54,061 nt of DNA, taken from positions 1-54,061 of the forward strand of contig JAXMBN010000037.1 of assembly GCA_046349875.1 (NCBI GenBank), read 5' to 3'. Origin of the DNA: JAXMBN01 sp046349875 (GTDB lineage: Bacteria; Planctomycetota; Planctomycetia; Pirellulales; Pirellulaceae). The translations under genes and the position numbers were made by a program. Positions 53,663-54,061 of the stretch are shown here, piece by piece. Below the pieces are notes generated by a model. The model was not told where the DNA came from, made no database searches, and saw nothing but the letters and a program-made list of their open reading frames with translations. Each line of letters opens with the position of its first letter. The first letter of the stretch is position 1.

Positions 53663-54061
53663 TTAGCTTTGGGTGCATTTGCAGTTGGGGCAAACCAAGC
53701 GATAGGAGGTTGATCCCAACGATTGGGTTGCATATCGCATCCAGGCTCCACATCGCGGGCATGACGTGTCGGACAATGAGGTGCAAGCAGCAGCGCACGT
53801 TTCAGCCGTTTGGCATTCGAAGCAAAGTTTGGCTTCTGGAATCGCTTCCAGACGATCTTGGGGAATCGGCTTTCGGCATTGTGCGCACAGACGATTCATG
53901 CCCCAATCCGACCAATCGTTTTCTTGAGTTGGTCGCAATGCAACGGGTTTGGCTTGCAAGGGGCGTTGTTGGCATTGAGGGCAAGCCATGTTTTGAAGTT
54001 GATGGCGAAAGAGTTCGTCGATCAAAGGGGATTCGGGATCGGATACCCGGCGGAGGTGGCC
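53663..54061 (-). CDS. Zinc-ribbon protein with DksA/TraR-like C4 motif, N-terminus outside window
   Basis: The frame is open from the window edge to TAA at 53663-53665. Visible are 'PLIDELFRHQLQNM', a Cys-x2-Cys pair (ACPQCQQRP), then 'LCAQCRKPIPQDRLEAIPEAKLCFECQ', which fits the C4 zinc finger of DksA/TraR proteins (CxxC ... I...RL.A.P.A..C..C), and a second ribbon 'CPRCGAWMRYATQ ... LVCPNCKC'. DksA-type proteins bind RNA polymerase, but the coiled coil is not seen in this portion, so only the zinc finger can be named. An internal TTG at 54025 could start a short form. Confidence 0.7.
   Translation of the reverse strand, partial: GHLRRVSDPESPLIDELFRHQLQNMACPQCQQRPLQAKPVALRPTQENDWSDWGMNRLCAQCRKPIPQDRLEAIPEAKLCFECQTAETCAAACTSLSDTSCPRCGAWMRYATQSLGSTSYRLVCPNCKCTQS

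Overview
The window reads as a chromosomal segment of a planctomycete, most likely of the Pirellulaceae type. Signs of this are the DUF1501 and DUF1549/DUF1553 (PSCyt1/PSD1) protein pair, a giant YTV-repeat secreted protein, a planctomycete-style exosortase (XrtU-like) with a TPR partner, a lysine/alanine-rich tail on TopA, and the abundance of TPR proteins. No rRNA, tRNA, CRISPR array or intact transposon was seen. Both ends cut a gene.

Layout. 1-8.8 kb holds cell-envelope and hypothetical genes: a cytochrome-c-like fragment, TPR protein, YTV protein, DUF998-like membrane protein, stand-alone M41-like peptidase, and exosortase plus TPR protein. 8.9-15.8 kb holds aroA, the DUF1501/DUF1549 pair and a TMEM43-like membrane protein. 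16-20.3 kb is a minus-strand amino-acid operon, hom - apgM-like - lysC, in which the apgM-like gene is probably the missing homoserine kinase. 20.5-24.7 kb has mnmE and a secreted glycosidase-like gene. 24.9-30.5 kb has ispA-dxs (isoprenoid precursors) and topA. 30.9-38.4 kb has a PpiD/SurA-like foldase, an NCS2-like permease, a methyltransferase, and thyA-folA with a FolM/pteridine-reductase-like SDR (folate/dTMP cycle). 38.5-41.8 kb encodes an archaeal-type DNA topoisomerase VI (B then A). 42-43.8 kb has maf and a TPR lipoprotein. 43.75-47.6 kb is an accessory island. 47.6-54 kb has xylB, a lipoprotein, an NfeD-type membrane protein, a polysaccharide deacetylase and a zinc-ribbon protein.

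The most interesting locus is the accessory island. An RHS-repeat C-terminus (core ending in a DPLG junction) is fused to a cysteine-rich domain. That domain carries a HEMQH zinc site and the downstream signature of Atp23/peptidase M76, the mitochondrial ATP-synthase processing protease. It is followed by a membrane-anchored orphan gene that could be its immunity protein. Both are more A+T-rich than their surroundings, and the module is bracketed by one family of about 31-bp palindromic repeats. This looks like an exchangeable polymorphic-toxin cassette.

Caution on sequence quality. Several conserved housekeeping genes (lysC, apgM-like, hom, the 3' end of mnmE, TMEM43-like, DUF1501, PpiD-like, the glycosidase-like gene) are broken by many single-base indels, often in homopolymers. 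The protein motifs continue intact across the reading frames. Uncorrected sequencing errors in patches explain this better than gene decay. For these genes I give the extent of the reconstructed gene.
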